A stretch of DNA of 64,000 nucleotides, taken from assembly GCF_019649055.1 (NCBI RefSeq), contig NW_026570268.1:682001-746000 (forward strand). The letters are read 5' to 3'. The notes under the pieces were generated by a model. The model saw only the letters and a list, made by a program, of their open reading frames with translations, did no database searches and had not been told where the DNA came from. This DNA is from Paramacrobiotus metropolitanus (lineage: Eukaryota > Tardigrada > Eutardigrada > Parachela > Macrobiotidae). Below are positions 12,332 to 24,279 of the stretch, piece by piece. Made by a program: the position numbers and the translations under genes. Each line of letters opens with the position of its first letter. Position 1 is the stretch's first letter.

Positions 12332-13582
12332 GTATTGTACTTTTCTCTGGAACGAACTCGGAGCCCCGATGTTATTATAGGGTCAGCCTGACTGGGCGAG
12401 TGGGCGTTATATAAAGGTCAACGTGGACAGACCGGATGAACAGCATCGCGATCTATAGCTGCTAGTGTAATAACGGTTCTCAAGCTTCCGACATGATTAT
12501 ATAATTATTACCAAAATGAATTACCACTGGGAACCTCGCGTTACTTCTTAAGTCTCTGTAAATCTTCATTTTCATGATCGATATCCATACAGCCTGTACA
12601 TATATTACATATGAAAGGCTTAAACGGTCACACTACTTTGTTATCAAGACGAACGTCAAGGCCGTTGAACGTTATATGCTCTATCGCGCTGTACACTGCC
12701 GGTCAAAGTTCTGTGTTCGTTAACCCGGTAGATCTACCTAACAAACGGCGAGCGGCCTTTTATAACCCCGGCTGTTTACTGTCCAGGGCTAATCGCTGAA
12801 CGAAGTATCAATATTATGTACGTACATCGGCTGTGCAAAAGCGCACCACAATATAACGAATCGTTGTCGCAGGCCGCTAATTAAGGAGTCATTAAGGAGA
12901 AACCGTATTACCTTGATCCAGTTCTCAGGCTACCCACAGCGACAAAACAGACCCTACCTAATTCGGCAGCGTGAAGAAGACTTACAGCGGTAACTAACGG
13001 CAAGTGAAGGTTGCCGGTTTGGCCTAGTAATACCATTGTCCGCGCTTTTTGCCGGTGTGTAGTGTGCAGCCACACGTACCGGCAAGAAAACGGACCTCAC
13101 GATTCGCACACAGACTACACGATAGCGACACCCGGGACCGGCTTGTGCATCTGCCGGCGAAAGTCGGTTAAGTCGATTCACGCACAACGCGCACCGATTC
13201 ACACAAGGATCGCTGCAGTCATTAATCTCATTAATTACCACGTCGTATAGCGAAACTATTCACTTCCGGTTTCCTCCTTTCTTCGGCATATACGGCGGTG
13301 CAGCGGACACATGCTGAGTACAGAATACCGAGATGGAAAGAAGCCTTTCATACGTTGATTCGTACGGCGGTCAGCGGTCAGCCGGCGCAACGCGCATTGC
13401 AGGTTAAGCTTATGCTTCCGTATTTCGGCACCGTCATACTGTTGTACACATGTCGGCGCATACGTACGCCTAGACGAACATGAGGTGCGCGCGCACCTAT
13501 ACCTGTCGCCATGCAGGAACTATGGCTGCGGGGAAGATTGCGCGCCGATACGGCGCGCTGCGACGGATTGAGAAGATGCACA

Positions 13583-13588
13583 TATAAA
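13583..13588 (+). promoter_or_regulatory. TATA box of the glycine-rich protein gene
   Basis: TATAAA within CATATAAAGA lies 178 bp upstream of the ATG at 13761. A start site about 30 bp downstream would leave a 5' UTR of roughly 150 nt with no upstream ATG noticed. Confidence 0.5.
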
Positions 13589-13760
13589 GATGTATCTATG
13601 CACTATCAACAGCATCGACTCGGATTTGTCAGTTGACTGTTGAGCGAGCGCCGATCGCACGGGGACTTAGCCGCGGATTATAACCAGCTACTTCTTCGCC
13701 CGGATAAGTGTGTGCTCGGCCAGCGCGGCCAGCCCGTCAGACAGTCCTCTCCCCTTCATC

Positions 13761-14558
13761 ATGAAGTCCCTAATCGCCAGTTGTCTAATAGCCGGCGCGG
13801 CCTTCCTCGCCACAGGTAAGGCGCAAAACTTCCGCTAATTGCCCGTACACCTTGCATATACGTATATAAAAAATTATATCCTTTCATGTATATAAAATTA
13901 AATATAAACGCATATATACTAATATAATAAAATATAAACGCATATATAATTAAATATAAACGCATATATTAAATATAAATGCATATATATGCCGGTATAT
14001 ATGACACGTGCATATATACATGTACAATTAATACATATTGTCGGTTATATAAATCCGGCAGATGCATGTATAAAAATATATATAACCGGCATATATAAAA
14101 ATGTAAAAAAATATATAGTATATAAAAAAAATATATATATCAGCCGGTATATATAAATCCGGCATGTGTATATGAAAATCCGGCTGACGGTGTCCCTTTC
14201 CGCAGTATACTGTGACGACGCCGCCTCTTCCAACGCCGCGGCACCGCAGGCCCGGCAGGGATACGGCGGCTCCACCGGTGGTGGTTCCTACGGCAACAGC
14301 GCCTCCTCCGGCTCCAACTACGCGTCCAGCGGCGCCGGCGGTTATGGCGGCAGCACGGGCAGCAGCGGCGGCGGCTACGGCGATCTGTTCAGCTTCCCCT
14401 TCGGTTATTCCAGCGGTTATGGCTACGGCTACCGCAGGTACATCCCCGTGCCCTGGTGGATCTGGTACCCCAGCAGCTTCGGCTACAACAAGGGTTTCGG
14501 CTTTGGCATGAACGCCGGCGGATTGGGTATGAACAGCACCGGCGCCGCTGTTGAATAA
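13761..14558 (+). CDS. Secreted glycine-rich protein, short isoform
   Basis: Exon 1 (13761-13815) encodes the signal peptide MKSLIASCLIAGAAFLAT. Exon 2 (14206-14558) gives a low-complexity Gly/Ser/Tyr chain (GGSTGGGSYGNSASSG, SSGGGYGD), then an aromatic stretch YRRYIPVPWWIWYPSSFGY and a Gly/Met tail, total 135 aa. Such proteins are known as structural components of cuticle, silk-like or adhesive material. The stop codon overlaps an AATAAA poly(A) signal (GAATAAAC), so this form could end here. An internal GTATGA donor at 14527 allows splicing to 14592 instead. No catalytic role is visible. Confidence 0.8.
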
Positions 14559-15304
14559 ACTTTGACCATCAATTTTCCCCTTATTTTGCAGGCGGTGGTC
14601 TTGGCGGTGGTGGCGGTGGATACGGAGGCGGTGGATACGGAGGCAACGGAGGAGGATACGGAGGTAAGCGCAGCGCAGCGTTCTAGCCTAAGGCAATACG
14701 GCGTTAGCACCGATCGGCCGCTTAGCGAATAATTTAATTCAATTAGCGTAGTACAGCGTGCACGGAAGTGACCAGTGTATAGCGCGCTTCCGCTGCACGC
14801 GGTCTCGCTTCGGTTCATTGACATGCCGGGTGTGCTAATGCCATTCATCGCCGCCTTCTTAATCACACATCAGCGCTGTATATATTATTCAATCACCGTC
14901 CAACCGCGCATTGCGTTACAGGATAACGTGGTGTTGCAGGTGGCAACGGATACTAAATCCAGCCAGCGCCGGCTTCATCCTACTAACCGCTACACTGACC
15001 CTTTAACCGGACCGGCATCCCCCCTTCCGCGGTATCTCCTCCTCTCGTCGAGCGGCGTCTGTGGCGGGTCCACACGTATGCGCCTCTTCATTGCTTCTTC
15101 CTCTGTGTGTTGTTGTTCGGGCCTGCTTGCGTAGCAGCTGTTGTTATTCCTTTCACTAATTAGTAAACCAGTTAATCACCTACCCGGTATCCCTGACTGC
15201 ACGCGCAGTATGTGCTCAATGTGGACGCGACTAAGACTAACTGAATAATTTAATTTACAGTTTGGCTTTCTGTGTTGTTTCGTGGCGTGCACTGTATAAT
15301 GTAG
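13761..15304 (+). CDS. Secreted glycine-rich protein, alternative long isoform (tentative)
   Basis: If exon 2 ends at 14526 (GGATTGG|GTATGA), it joins in frame to 14592-14663, a 72-nt exon of pure GGYGGGGYGG-type repeats. That exon has a good acceptor and a GTAAGC donor. A possible last exon starts at 15261 after TTTACAG and reads WLSVLFRGVHCIM before a stop at 15302-15304, with AATAAA near 15381. The middle exon is well supported by composition and splice sites; the last exon is a guess from phase alone. Confidence 0.4.
13850..14165. repeat. AT-rich minisatellite in intron 1
   Basis: Irregular tandem copies of a unit near AAATATAAACGCATATAT, grading into ATATATAAATCCGGCA-type units. It fills most of intron 1 of the glycine-rich gene. 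Confidence 0.7.
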
Positions 15305-16208
15305 ACGCTGAGTGGCCAGTCTCGCGGCAGTCGCAGGGAGCTGTGCTCCTCAGGTGCCTCCCGTGAGTGTACAGGAACCCAATAAAATCACCTGACAAAC
15401 TGCAAGATGATTCCAGTACATTTTCAAATGTCAAAATTATTACCGGCAGCTAAATATGTTAGACGGCAGCTAATAGTAGAGAAACGCTAACAACAATATT
15501 CCAATAATTTACGTATATACTGTACAGTATAATCATATTGGATAATGCTCGTATCTATTTTCTCATGTCAATTGGGACCAATTCTTCAATTAATTTTATT
15601 TACTGAGTGGTGCTCGCGGATATGAATACACACTGTGAATAAAATACCCATTATTATATGTTTAGTGTAGATACATGTACACGGCTGTAGTTTCAAGAAA
15701 AGCAAGAATCCCTTTATGATTACAACATGTACCGCGAAATGTTCTGTGTGATTAGGCCGCCCATTTCCGTAGTCGGCTGAGGCTGCGTATTCAGTACAAT
15801 TCTTTCACTTTTATGGAAACTTGTGACTGTATTGTATCGCCAAATTGAATATAAAAATATATACATATGTACATGTACCGCGAGTGTGTACTTGTACCGG
15901 TATATCGAGTTTACGTGGACATGGGCGCGCACCTCTCAATTTACGTACGTACAGATACGTAGAGTAAAAACGAACTAGAGCCGGAGTTAGTGAACGGTTA
16001 CAATTTCCTTCGAAAAAATGCTAACCATAATAACAATTACTACCGAACATTGACCATGAGACTTTTGGTACAACTAGTAACAAAACAACTAGGATCATTT
16101 TTTTATTTGATTAGTGAATATTGTTTTTGTGACGCTGTCCACATAAGAATAATTATATCGTTTAAAAACTAGTACAACGTTGAACGTTGTACACTTACAA
16201 AGGTGTAC

Positions 16209-16250
16209 AAAACCTTAAACGTAAACAGGCCTGTTTACGTTTAAGGTTTT
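16209..16250. repeat. 42-bp perfect palindrome
   Basis: Arms AAAACCTTAAACGTAAACAG and its exact complement meet at a GGCC centre with no spacer. It follows a 21-bp near-perfect palindrome GTACAACGTTGAACGTTGTAC at 16172-16192. Together they look like remains of a fold-back element. Confidence 0.85.
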
Positions 16251-16279
16251 TAGAATCTTGTTTAATTCATCCATATATG

Positions 16280-16490
16280 TACATGTAAGTAACTGCCCAA
16301 CCGGGTCTTGCGAGAGCACACGGTTGTCACACCAGTGTATACAAATCATTCGGATACAAAATGCTACTGTACGACTACGAGGTATAAAGCCATGCAAAAA
16401 AAAAGTTTAATGGTGCGCGAAAGCGAGAGTTCGAGAGTTCCCGTGCTTTAAAGGAAGCGGGTACCATTTACAATACCGGGTGCCGCATAC
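16280..16490. mobile_element. Degenerate half copy of the 52-kb inverted-repeat element
   Basis: The stretch matches about 52411-52580 in order, including CACNAGTGTATACAAATCAT and the following GGNTACANAATGC block. Divergence is substantial and there are small gaps. Only one arm is recognisable, so this is an old or truncated relative. Confidence 0.6.
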
Positions 16491-18916
16491 TGTAATATTG
16501 AGTTACGCACGTTACACAGAGCAACGCACTATACGTTGTCATGAAAATAAAATAATAAATAAACAAATCCAGTTTAAGCAGCTAAACGGCATTGTGCATA
16601 GCTGTGCAGCACACAACATCTGCTACTGCTGGTTAAATTAAGTAACCATGACCTTTGCACGTTGCCGTGTAATTAAGGAGAGTGACCGGCTGCCGACTTC
16701 CGTAACATGCACCAAAATTTTAATCATTTTTCTTTGCAACAGAGCTGTAGCTAGCAAGAGCTGTACTCCTGTATGAATTACCATTAATACACGAAGGGTC
16801 GATCTGCTCTTCGATACTTTGATTGGTATTAATGCAGACAGCAGAAATAAAGTTCGGAAATCAGGAACCAAAGTGTACATAAAACAGCGATGGAGAATTA
16901 CGTAGGTTTTCTTGTAAATTAAATCTGTCCGGTTGTCAGCGCGTACAGATACATGTTCCGGTTTTACGGAAGACTATGCGCTCATATAGTAGTTGTACAG
17001 TTTCTGCGATTACAGAATTCACTGGATACAGACAAGAGCAAGATCTCCTCGGCGTCCTCGCATTTCCCTTTTCCATTGCGATAGTGAAACAACACGATGC
17101 CGGCTTTTATAACCAAAGAGTACCATCCCGAACAAGAGACGGTTAGATTGGCGTTTGTACAATTGTCTATGTATCTGTTTGGCGATGTTTGTCGCGGAGT
17201 TGGGGGACTGTAGCAACATTAGCGGATGACATTGTTGCAGTGCGCTGCTGGGTAAACAATGATGAATTCATCAGTTATCGAGCGCCGCCAACGAGCGGGC
17301 CCAAATTGAAACCCAACCTGTTCCCGCCGACACATCGTTCTCCACATATATACATACATATACACTGCTGTATATACTCCGATGATCCCGCGTGCGTCGT
17401 GCTTCCCTTCCTAATCCCGCTCCCATTCCGGTATATAATATTATACGCACAACCATGCACTGGCATATGTACACAGCCACTGCTTCCTGCGTTCCCCAGC
17501 GACGGTGGTGGAATGCGCGGGAGGCATCCCGCTAGGATTACGCGTACGGGAAGCCGGCAGTTCATTAAAAATCCTTCCGATGCACCGCCGCACAGGATGT
17601 GCACGGTAGGCGCCGCCCACTGCAGTGTTCACCGTAAGTACAACAGTATCATTGAACATTAGTATATGTACAAGCTTGTCCTGTAATTTCTATCGCATCG
17701 GCACAACGGCAAATACAATTTCACGGGTTACGCCAAACTGCATACTACGGCGCGCCACGCTACATTGATACGCTCTGTATGCATAGCTGGTGCATATGCA
17801 TGCCAACTATCGATCTAAATTATAAACTAACGATATAAAAATTAATTTTAGCATTACATAAAATATTAACATGAATAAAATTCATTCGATCGATATAAAA
17901 TACTAACATCGATATTAAATAGTATACAATATTAATTTTTTTTCTTTACAGTTAGTATAAATTTTGAGAGGAGTGAATTTTGCACCGTGTGAGACGTAAT
18001 GGCAATTGTTCATAGTACAACTTTCGCGCTAAATACGCGCTATCTGTGCGTTTACGTTATGCATTATGGGACAAGCTTGTACGAGTCGTACAGGCCAGCA
18101 ACGAGGCGGTTGCGCTCCCGGTCCCGGTTAAATCCATTCTGTTGGTGGTGCCAGTTGCCAGCAACCGCCACGGCACTGCCGCGTTAACCAGCGCCTTGCC
18201 GGCATGTATGTACGACTATCGCGCACTCGATCGTTTCACACCCGCCCCGTACGAACGTGCACATGACCACGCCGTACACACACGACACACAGCCACACAC
18301 AGCGCTCCAGCGCCGTGCATCCATCATCCCGCATCACACACTTGACAACATGAGCGTAACACAACATAAACGTCCTTTCGCACTGGCATTCCTAACTCAT
18401 TTTTCCGCTCTCCCTAACCCATCATTCTGGCGCGCGCATATATATCCTCCCGCCAACTGCAGCTGACACTGACGCACATGCTTATATACACCGACCGGCT
18501 TCCCTGCCACATCATCAACGGCATATTGTCTTTGCCGCGCATCCATTCCCATTTTCTCCGCGCTCCGCTGCAGCACGGCATCCGCCCGCTGACAAACCGC
18601 TGCTGAGCGCCATAACGGGTCATACGTGCCGCGGATAACAAGCCAATCTGTTGACACAGCGCCGTGGCAGTGCGGTGTGCACACAATCACCGGCATATAA
18701 TACACAACTCACCTCCGCCGCGGGCCGTTCCCATTGATGAGCTAATTGCGGCGTTAAGACGGGGACAAGAGCGCCCGGTGAGCAGGGTTAATCCGCCCCG
18801 GTATGCCCCGCTGCACCGGCGAATGGGCCCCCATGGCTAGGCGTTCCGGCGGCCAGTTTCGGCATTATCTTCCTCCCGACGCATTCCGGTGAGTGCCGGG
18901 TCCCGGCGGACTGACC

Positions 18917-21900
18917 ATGCACCACCCGGACATGCGCATGACCTCGGCGTACAGCGGGACGGGATCGGGCTACTCCGGCTACGCCGGCCACGACCACGAG
19001 CCCTACACCATCCCCAGCGTCATCTCCCCGGCCTTCGTCAACTCCAGCTTCTACCAGTCGGCCAACTTCAACCTCCTGACACTGGTGGACGTCGGCGACA
19101 CCGGCGAGGGCTCGGTGGTCAAGGCCGGGATCATCGCCGGCCTCACCTTCCTCATCATCACGCTGAACGTCCTCATCTTCGGGGCGCTGGCGCCGGCGCT
19201 GCACTCGCACTCCATGATCGGCTACTTTATCCTGTCGCTGGCCGGGGTCGATCTGGCCACCGGCGTCCTCATCGCGCCGCTGTCCATCTTCCCGGCGCTG
19301 TACGGCTACTGGCCGTACGGGCCGCTGGTGTGTAAGTTAACGGCGTTTCTGGAGATTACGTTGTGGGCCATCGCGGTGTATACGCTGGGATGGATTGGCG
19401 TTGACAGGTAAAAGCGGTTAAGACGTAGATTATGGTGGGCTAACGTTGACGCATCCCGACAGCTGGCTACACGGCTGCCCGCAATCAATCATCCCGTTTC
19501 CGCTCGCTGGTTGTATATGAGCGCTGATTCATATACGGCGTGTGACGAGGCCTGCATTATATATGCGCATAGATAAACGTTTTCAGGCCAAGATAAACAA
19601 CTTAATCACGTATCGCTAGCCTATAATTTGATTATACCGCATACGTCGATATGTATTATGCAGGAGCTGCGGTACGGCATAACAGTATGTCTTTCTATAC
19701 TGATAATACGACTGTTGTAAGAAAAATTTATTTTTCTTATAGTTGCATAAAATTGCCTTATATACCAGCTCAAGATTGGTATATAAAAATCTACGTATGA
19801 AGCATAAATAATTCTGCATACGAGGATTTCTCGCATGAAGAAAACCTAAGAAGACATAAGAAAACCTAAGAAAACATAAGAAAATATTCCCTTAAAAATT
19901 CGCTTAACGAATATTGTCGTAATTCGTAGGGGATTTTGTTAGCTTGATGAATGAACGTAGTACAAATTATAGTCGTCAGCGTGGGATGCACCCGTAAGGG
20001 ATTAACCAGACGAGGCAGCTTCCCGTGTGATATCGTATATAATGAAATATAATTACAGCCGCTAGATTACAATGCCGGCATTATGAAATGATTAGCGCGT
20101 GCATTACAGCGTTTACAGGGAGCGTATGTTTCTATACAGTAGAATGGCCGGATGATAATAAATTGTGGTGTAATGTACTCTGTATACTGTAGCCGCTAGA
20201 TGAAGTGGCTCCACTTTTAGATCCGTCCGCTGCCTGCCTCTGGCCGGGCATTGAGCACGAGGCTTCCTCCCACCGGGAGGCGCGCACTTTTCGATATTAG
20301 CGCTAACTGCTAACTGTTCTATGCCCCTGCCAGGGGCACCCCAAAAACCACAACAAACCAGATTTGTAAACTGAAAACAATCAGAGCTCTGACATTATGC
20401 TCTTACAATAATTATCATGTGTTGCTAAGAATAAGAAAACTCAGTAAACCATACAGAACGTCAGCACCAGAGTGAAAATTTTTTGAAATCAAAAACAATT
20501 CTGCACGGAGCAATGTGTGTATATTGGGCCTGCATTTTCCCGTATACCAGACTCTGTGGAGCCACTTCATCTAGCGGCTACAGTATGTATTGTGCGGTGT
20601 GTTAACAGATATCTGGCCATCCGGAAGCCGAGCCGGTACGAGACGATCCAGACGAAGATCCGCTGCCAGTGCTGGGTGGTGTTTACATGGATCACGTCGA
20701 TATTCCTTTGCTCACCAACATTCTTCGCCCACAATAAAGTCAGGTAGGCCATAATGCAGCCGCGAAGAATGGCCCACAGATCGCGTTTCCGCTGCACACG
20801 CGCTGGCGCACACAACGGCGCGAGTGCCGGTTGTGTAATCTCCGTTGTATCTGTATATATATGCGGCTGCAGTTGGCCAACAGCATGTACACTGACTGGC
20901 CGTGGCGTTAACGTCAACCCTGACTTGATGCCGGCGCTGCTGGAGCGCCGGCTGGGGATAGCTGTGTGTGCGCATATATCCCGTCGCGGATCAATGCCGG
21001 GATGAAAACATAACACCGCGCCGTGCAGCCGGCGCTGCGCTGATCGATGGGCGACGTAATTGTGGATGACGTGTGTGGGTGTAATTTGCAGTGTGTGTTC
21101 TAGCTACATCGGTCAAGTGCAGCTGTGCATCCTGGATCTGCACTTCATGCTGGCCTACTCCATCACGCTGCTCAGCCTGATCCTGGGCCCGACCATCTGC
21201 ACGCTCTGCTTCTGCTACTACTACGTCCTCAAGGAGATGGCCGAGCTCAAGCGCGACGTCAAAGACCAGGTATGTACAATACGCCGCTGTCACGGTGTAT
21301 ACTGTAACCGCCCATGTTGTCTGCTCTTGATGTAATAATAATAATAATAATAATGGCGATTAGCTATAGAATTAGGGAAATGCTCCTGCTAATGGATTTT
21401 CTGCTCGGATAACAGTGTCAGTGTGTCAGTGATCTTGAATTATTCATTTTTATATATTTTCTCCCTTTTCTCCCCTTTTATGAATAAAACCCATTATTTA
21501 GGGACAGAACGAGAAATACAGATTCATTCTTTTCTCTCATAAAATCAAATCAAAAGAAGCATGAAATTTTCTAATTTAACCAAAACATGTCCCAAACATG
21601 TAAGATACCTCCATTAACAAGATTTGGCTACTGTAGTGCAATAATATTAGTACTTAATAATCATGGGTTACGGTAAGCGGTATAATCGTGCTTAATATAC
21701 GATACGTATACTACCCGTGCTTCAGGCAAGAAATTAATCACCCGGCTTGTATAAATTATAACAACTCGACGTACACTGTAATGACTATGTCATGAGCATT
21801 ACGCAGTCAGCCATGCAACGTCGACCGTTACAACGTCCCGATGCAGCGGAGGATTTAGTTAGTTATATCCGGCCAGCTCATTTCTTATGCAAATAACGCA

Positions 21901-23093
21901 CTACGTACATCGGGATTATGGACTGGCTGTGACTGTCCTTGTCAAGATGGGACTGGCTAAAAAGGCCGGATTGTGTTCCCGTTTCGAGGCGATTATGCTA
22001 ATTCCCTTCCCGATGAAAGCCGGCATTCATTGCTGCCCATCGCCTAATGCACAGGCTCTGCTTGCACACTCCCTTTTTTACGTATATACAACGACGTGAA
22101 TCGCATTTTAAACAGATATACACTGCACTGGCAGTTATGCGTTCTCACACCCTGTAAATCGTGGGAAGCTTGACAAGCCTAATGGCTGTACATGCTTATT
22201 AGCCTGACAGGAACGTTTATTACCGACAAATCCGATCATTATACGTGCGCTACTCAATTAAAAATAAACAGCGGTAATTGTAATGGATGTTGTTTGGGAC
22301 CTTTCCAATAATTCCCTGTAATAAATAATCAGCTAATGTGTCTGCTAAGAAGCATGACGTAAACGATTTGCGGTGGCCGTTTGCGTGACTGCGGTTTGAT
22401 TAAAATGCGAGGAGCGAGGGCGGGGTTAAAGGTCACGCTCTCATTATTATTAGTATTATTACTATTAATATTGTCGCAGTACACTAGCGAATTCCTTTCA
22501 ATGGAAATATCTTACCATGCTTCTAGAAAATGTTTTTTGGTTAATTTGGAAAATTTTATGAGGTAAAAGTACATGTTCTATGATATATGATGTATGTTGC
22601 TACATACTCATAACGCAAGAACATCGATTCCTAATGAGACTTTACTTCCAGGATGTTTCTATCTCGAATGAATCGTCGTGGTTGTGCAAGAACATACAAG
22701 CTATGAAATATGCATAAGAAATCATCATTGCAAAGATATAAGTTCAAATGTGTTTTGCAGGAGAAGGAGGCGCTGACGTCGACGACGGAGAACTTGTACA
22801 ACCCGACGCACCGCATGTCCTTCGTGGTCATCGTGGCCTTCGCGCTGGCCTGGCTGCCGTGGTTCCTCCTCCTCCTCTGCCAGCGCGTGCTGCCCTTCGC
22901 CTCGGCGGAGCAGGCGGCCGGCTGGCATTTCGGCTGCGTGTGGTTCGGCATCAGCGGCTGCGCCTGGAAGTTCCCCGTCTACTGTGCCATGAGCCGGCGC
23001 TTCCGGCGCTGCCTGGCGCAGTTCTTGTGGTCGCTGTGCCTCAAGTGCCGCTTCCGCAAGTCCCTCGAGGACGACAGCGCCAGCATCGACTGA
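18917..23093 (+). CDS. Rhodopsin-class (class A) G protein-coupled receptor, orphan
   Basis: Plasma-membrane receptor coupling to G proteins; ligand unknown. Four exons (18917-19407, 20609-20743, 21104-21269, 22761-23093) give 374 aa. An acidic/Tyr-rich N-terminus with one NSS sequon leads to TM1 (TLN), TM2 with the sodium-site Asp (LSLAGVD), TM3 starting at the disulphide Cys and ending DRYLAI, and TM4 (CWVVFTWITSIFLCSP). Extracellular loop 2 carries the partner Cys. TM5 ends in a Tyr-rich YYYVLKEM; TM6 has AWLPW instead of CWxP; TM7 ends FPVY where NPxxY is usual. The start is the ATG in GACCATGC; frames upstream lack an ATG. Introns interrupt DRY (GACAG|ATAT) and flank loop 3. It resembles insect amine-like orphan receptors from memory; the subfamily is not certain. 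Confidence 0.9.
19840..19890. repeat. Purine-rich AAGAAAACMTAAG repeat
   Basis: Short tandem of AAGAAAACCTAAG and AAGAAAACATAAG units in GPCR intron 1. The same unit recurs at 53850-53995 and, in shorter runs, near 6615, 24510 and 55680. Confidence 0.7.
20184..20587. mobile_element. MITE-like element with 31-bp terminal inverted repeats
   Basis: ATACTGTAGCCGCTAGATGA and the rest of a 31-bp arm at the left (ending GGCTCCAC, about 20214) is repeated as an exact inverted complement at about 20557-20587. The interior shows no open frame. It sits in GPCR intron 1, ending about 20 bp before the exon 2 acceptor. Target-site duplication could not be defined with confidence. Confidence 0.7.
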
Positions 23094-24279
23094 GCCCCGC
23101 TTCAATCAACGAAACCCTACTAGTAATTCCACTGCTGATCAAATTATTCGAGAATTTCTACTGTACAGTATTTATTTGATTGCCCGGTCATATTTGTACG
23201 TACGTGTTCTGTATAATACAAATTATTAATCTCTATATAAGAGAGTATATGTGAATTTGTGTCCAGTTCATCTTCCACAGCGACAAGTCTGATCCATTTT
23301 GTACAGTAGATTAGTGTTGGTCTGTTTTTTTTATGGAGTCGGTTTGTGAGCGTTATTTTGATTGATTTGTACGTCAGTGTGCGTTTGCATCGCGATTGTA
23401 TATACGCCGAGTATTAAACGCGCAGTATTACGTATTCTTCCCCTCATTTGCCGGTCACAAAGGGATACTGATAGCGCCCGATACAATCAGCGCGCGCAGC
23501 CATGCACGATAATTGCCTCGCTCGGCGTCCCGTCGCATCCCGTCCCGCGCGGCGACGGACGAGCGTTTCCCGCGCGGCGCTGGCTTGATTGGCTTCGAAT
23601 GGCAGTCATGAAGCGCGCGCACTCACGGTCAAGGCACTGCCAACGACCACTTCCGGTTGCCGTTTATCCGCGCTGACATCGCGCGCATACTGATGCACCC
23701 ATCCGGCATGCTTCTTCACTTCCGCTCTTAATGCTACTCAACATTTGCTCATCAGAATATACTGAGTAGTGTTTTTTCATCGTTGCTCATCAGAACATTT
23801 TGCTTAAATATATTCGGCTAATATTTCTTCATTGAGCATTAATGTTTTTTCATCGTTGCTCAGCCGAACATTTTGCTTAATATTTCTTCATCAAGCGTTT
23901 ATAAGGCGAATGAAAATCGCATCTACGCCGGCAAAGGTCAGCCATCAATCAGTTGAAAGCTGTGTTTTGCGGCATCCGCACATGACTCGCATATATAATC
24001 AGCCGAGAGCTGTTTACCGGTATGCGCCGGACAACAGATCGATGGGGCCCGCGTCAGCAACGCTCAGTCGCTTTAATTAGCAAAGTGTGGCTTCCAGCGC
24101 TGCCGCTTGCCGATCCTATTCTCAACAGACAATCGAGCCTCATTCAACGGCTCAAACACAAAAACACTCTTCAATGCACGGCACGGAAGCGCTGGCTAAT
24201 CACAGACCATTCACCGGAATAGAAAAACTGTAGAAAAATCAATACCGACAAACATTCAAACAGCTAGACAATGCCGGCA
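23094..24279. other. Spacer between convergent GPCR and mucin-like genes
   Basis: Receives the 3' ends of both neighbours. It contains two 38-bp near-identical segments (23770-23807 and 23843-23880, period 73) reading TGTTTTTTCATCGTTGCTCA at the start, and one AAAGGTCA at 23933. No gene seen. Confidence 0.5.

Larger units (their letters stand above)
11191..13760. other. Gene-poor spacer
   Basis: No exon chain or signal peptide could be supported on either strand. Contents noted: a pre-miRNA-like hairpin at 12270-12331, one AAAGGTCA motif at 12413, and the promoter of the next gene near 13583. Open frames up to 95 codons here lack domains and sensible codon use. Confidence 0.5.
15305..18916. 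other. Gene-poor spacer before the GPCR
   Basis: No gene supported. It holds two palindromes (16172-16192 and 16209-16250), a decayed piece of an inverted-repeat element (about 16280-16490), one TGACCTTT at 16649, and the presumed GPCR promoter. The 157-codon open frame at 17189-17662 has no domain or splice partners and was rejected. Confidence 0.5.

Noticed and set aside
17189-17662. 157-codon + strand frame
   Set aside because: No signal peptide, domain, splice continuation or coding-like composition.
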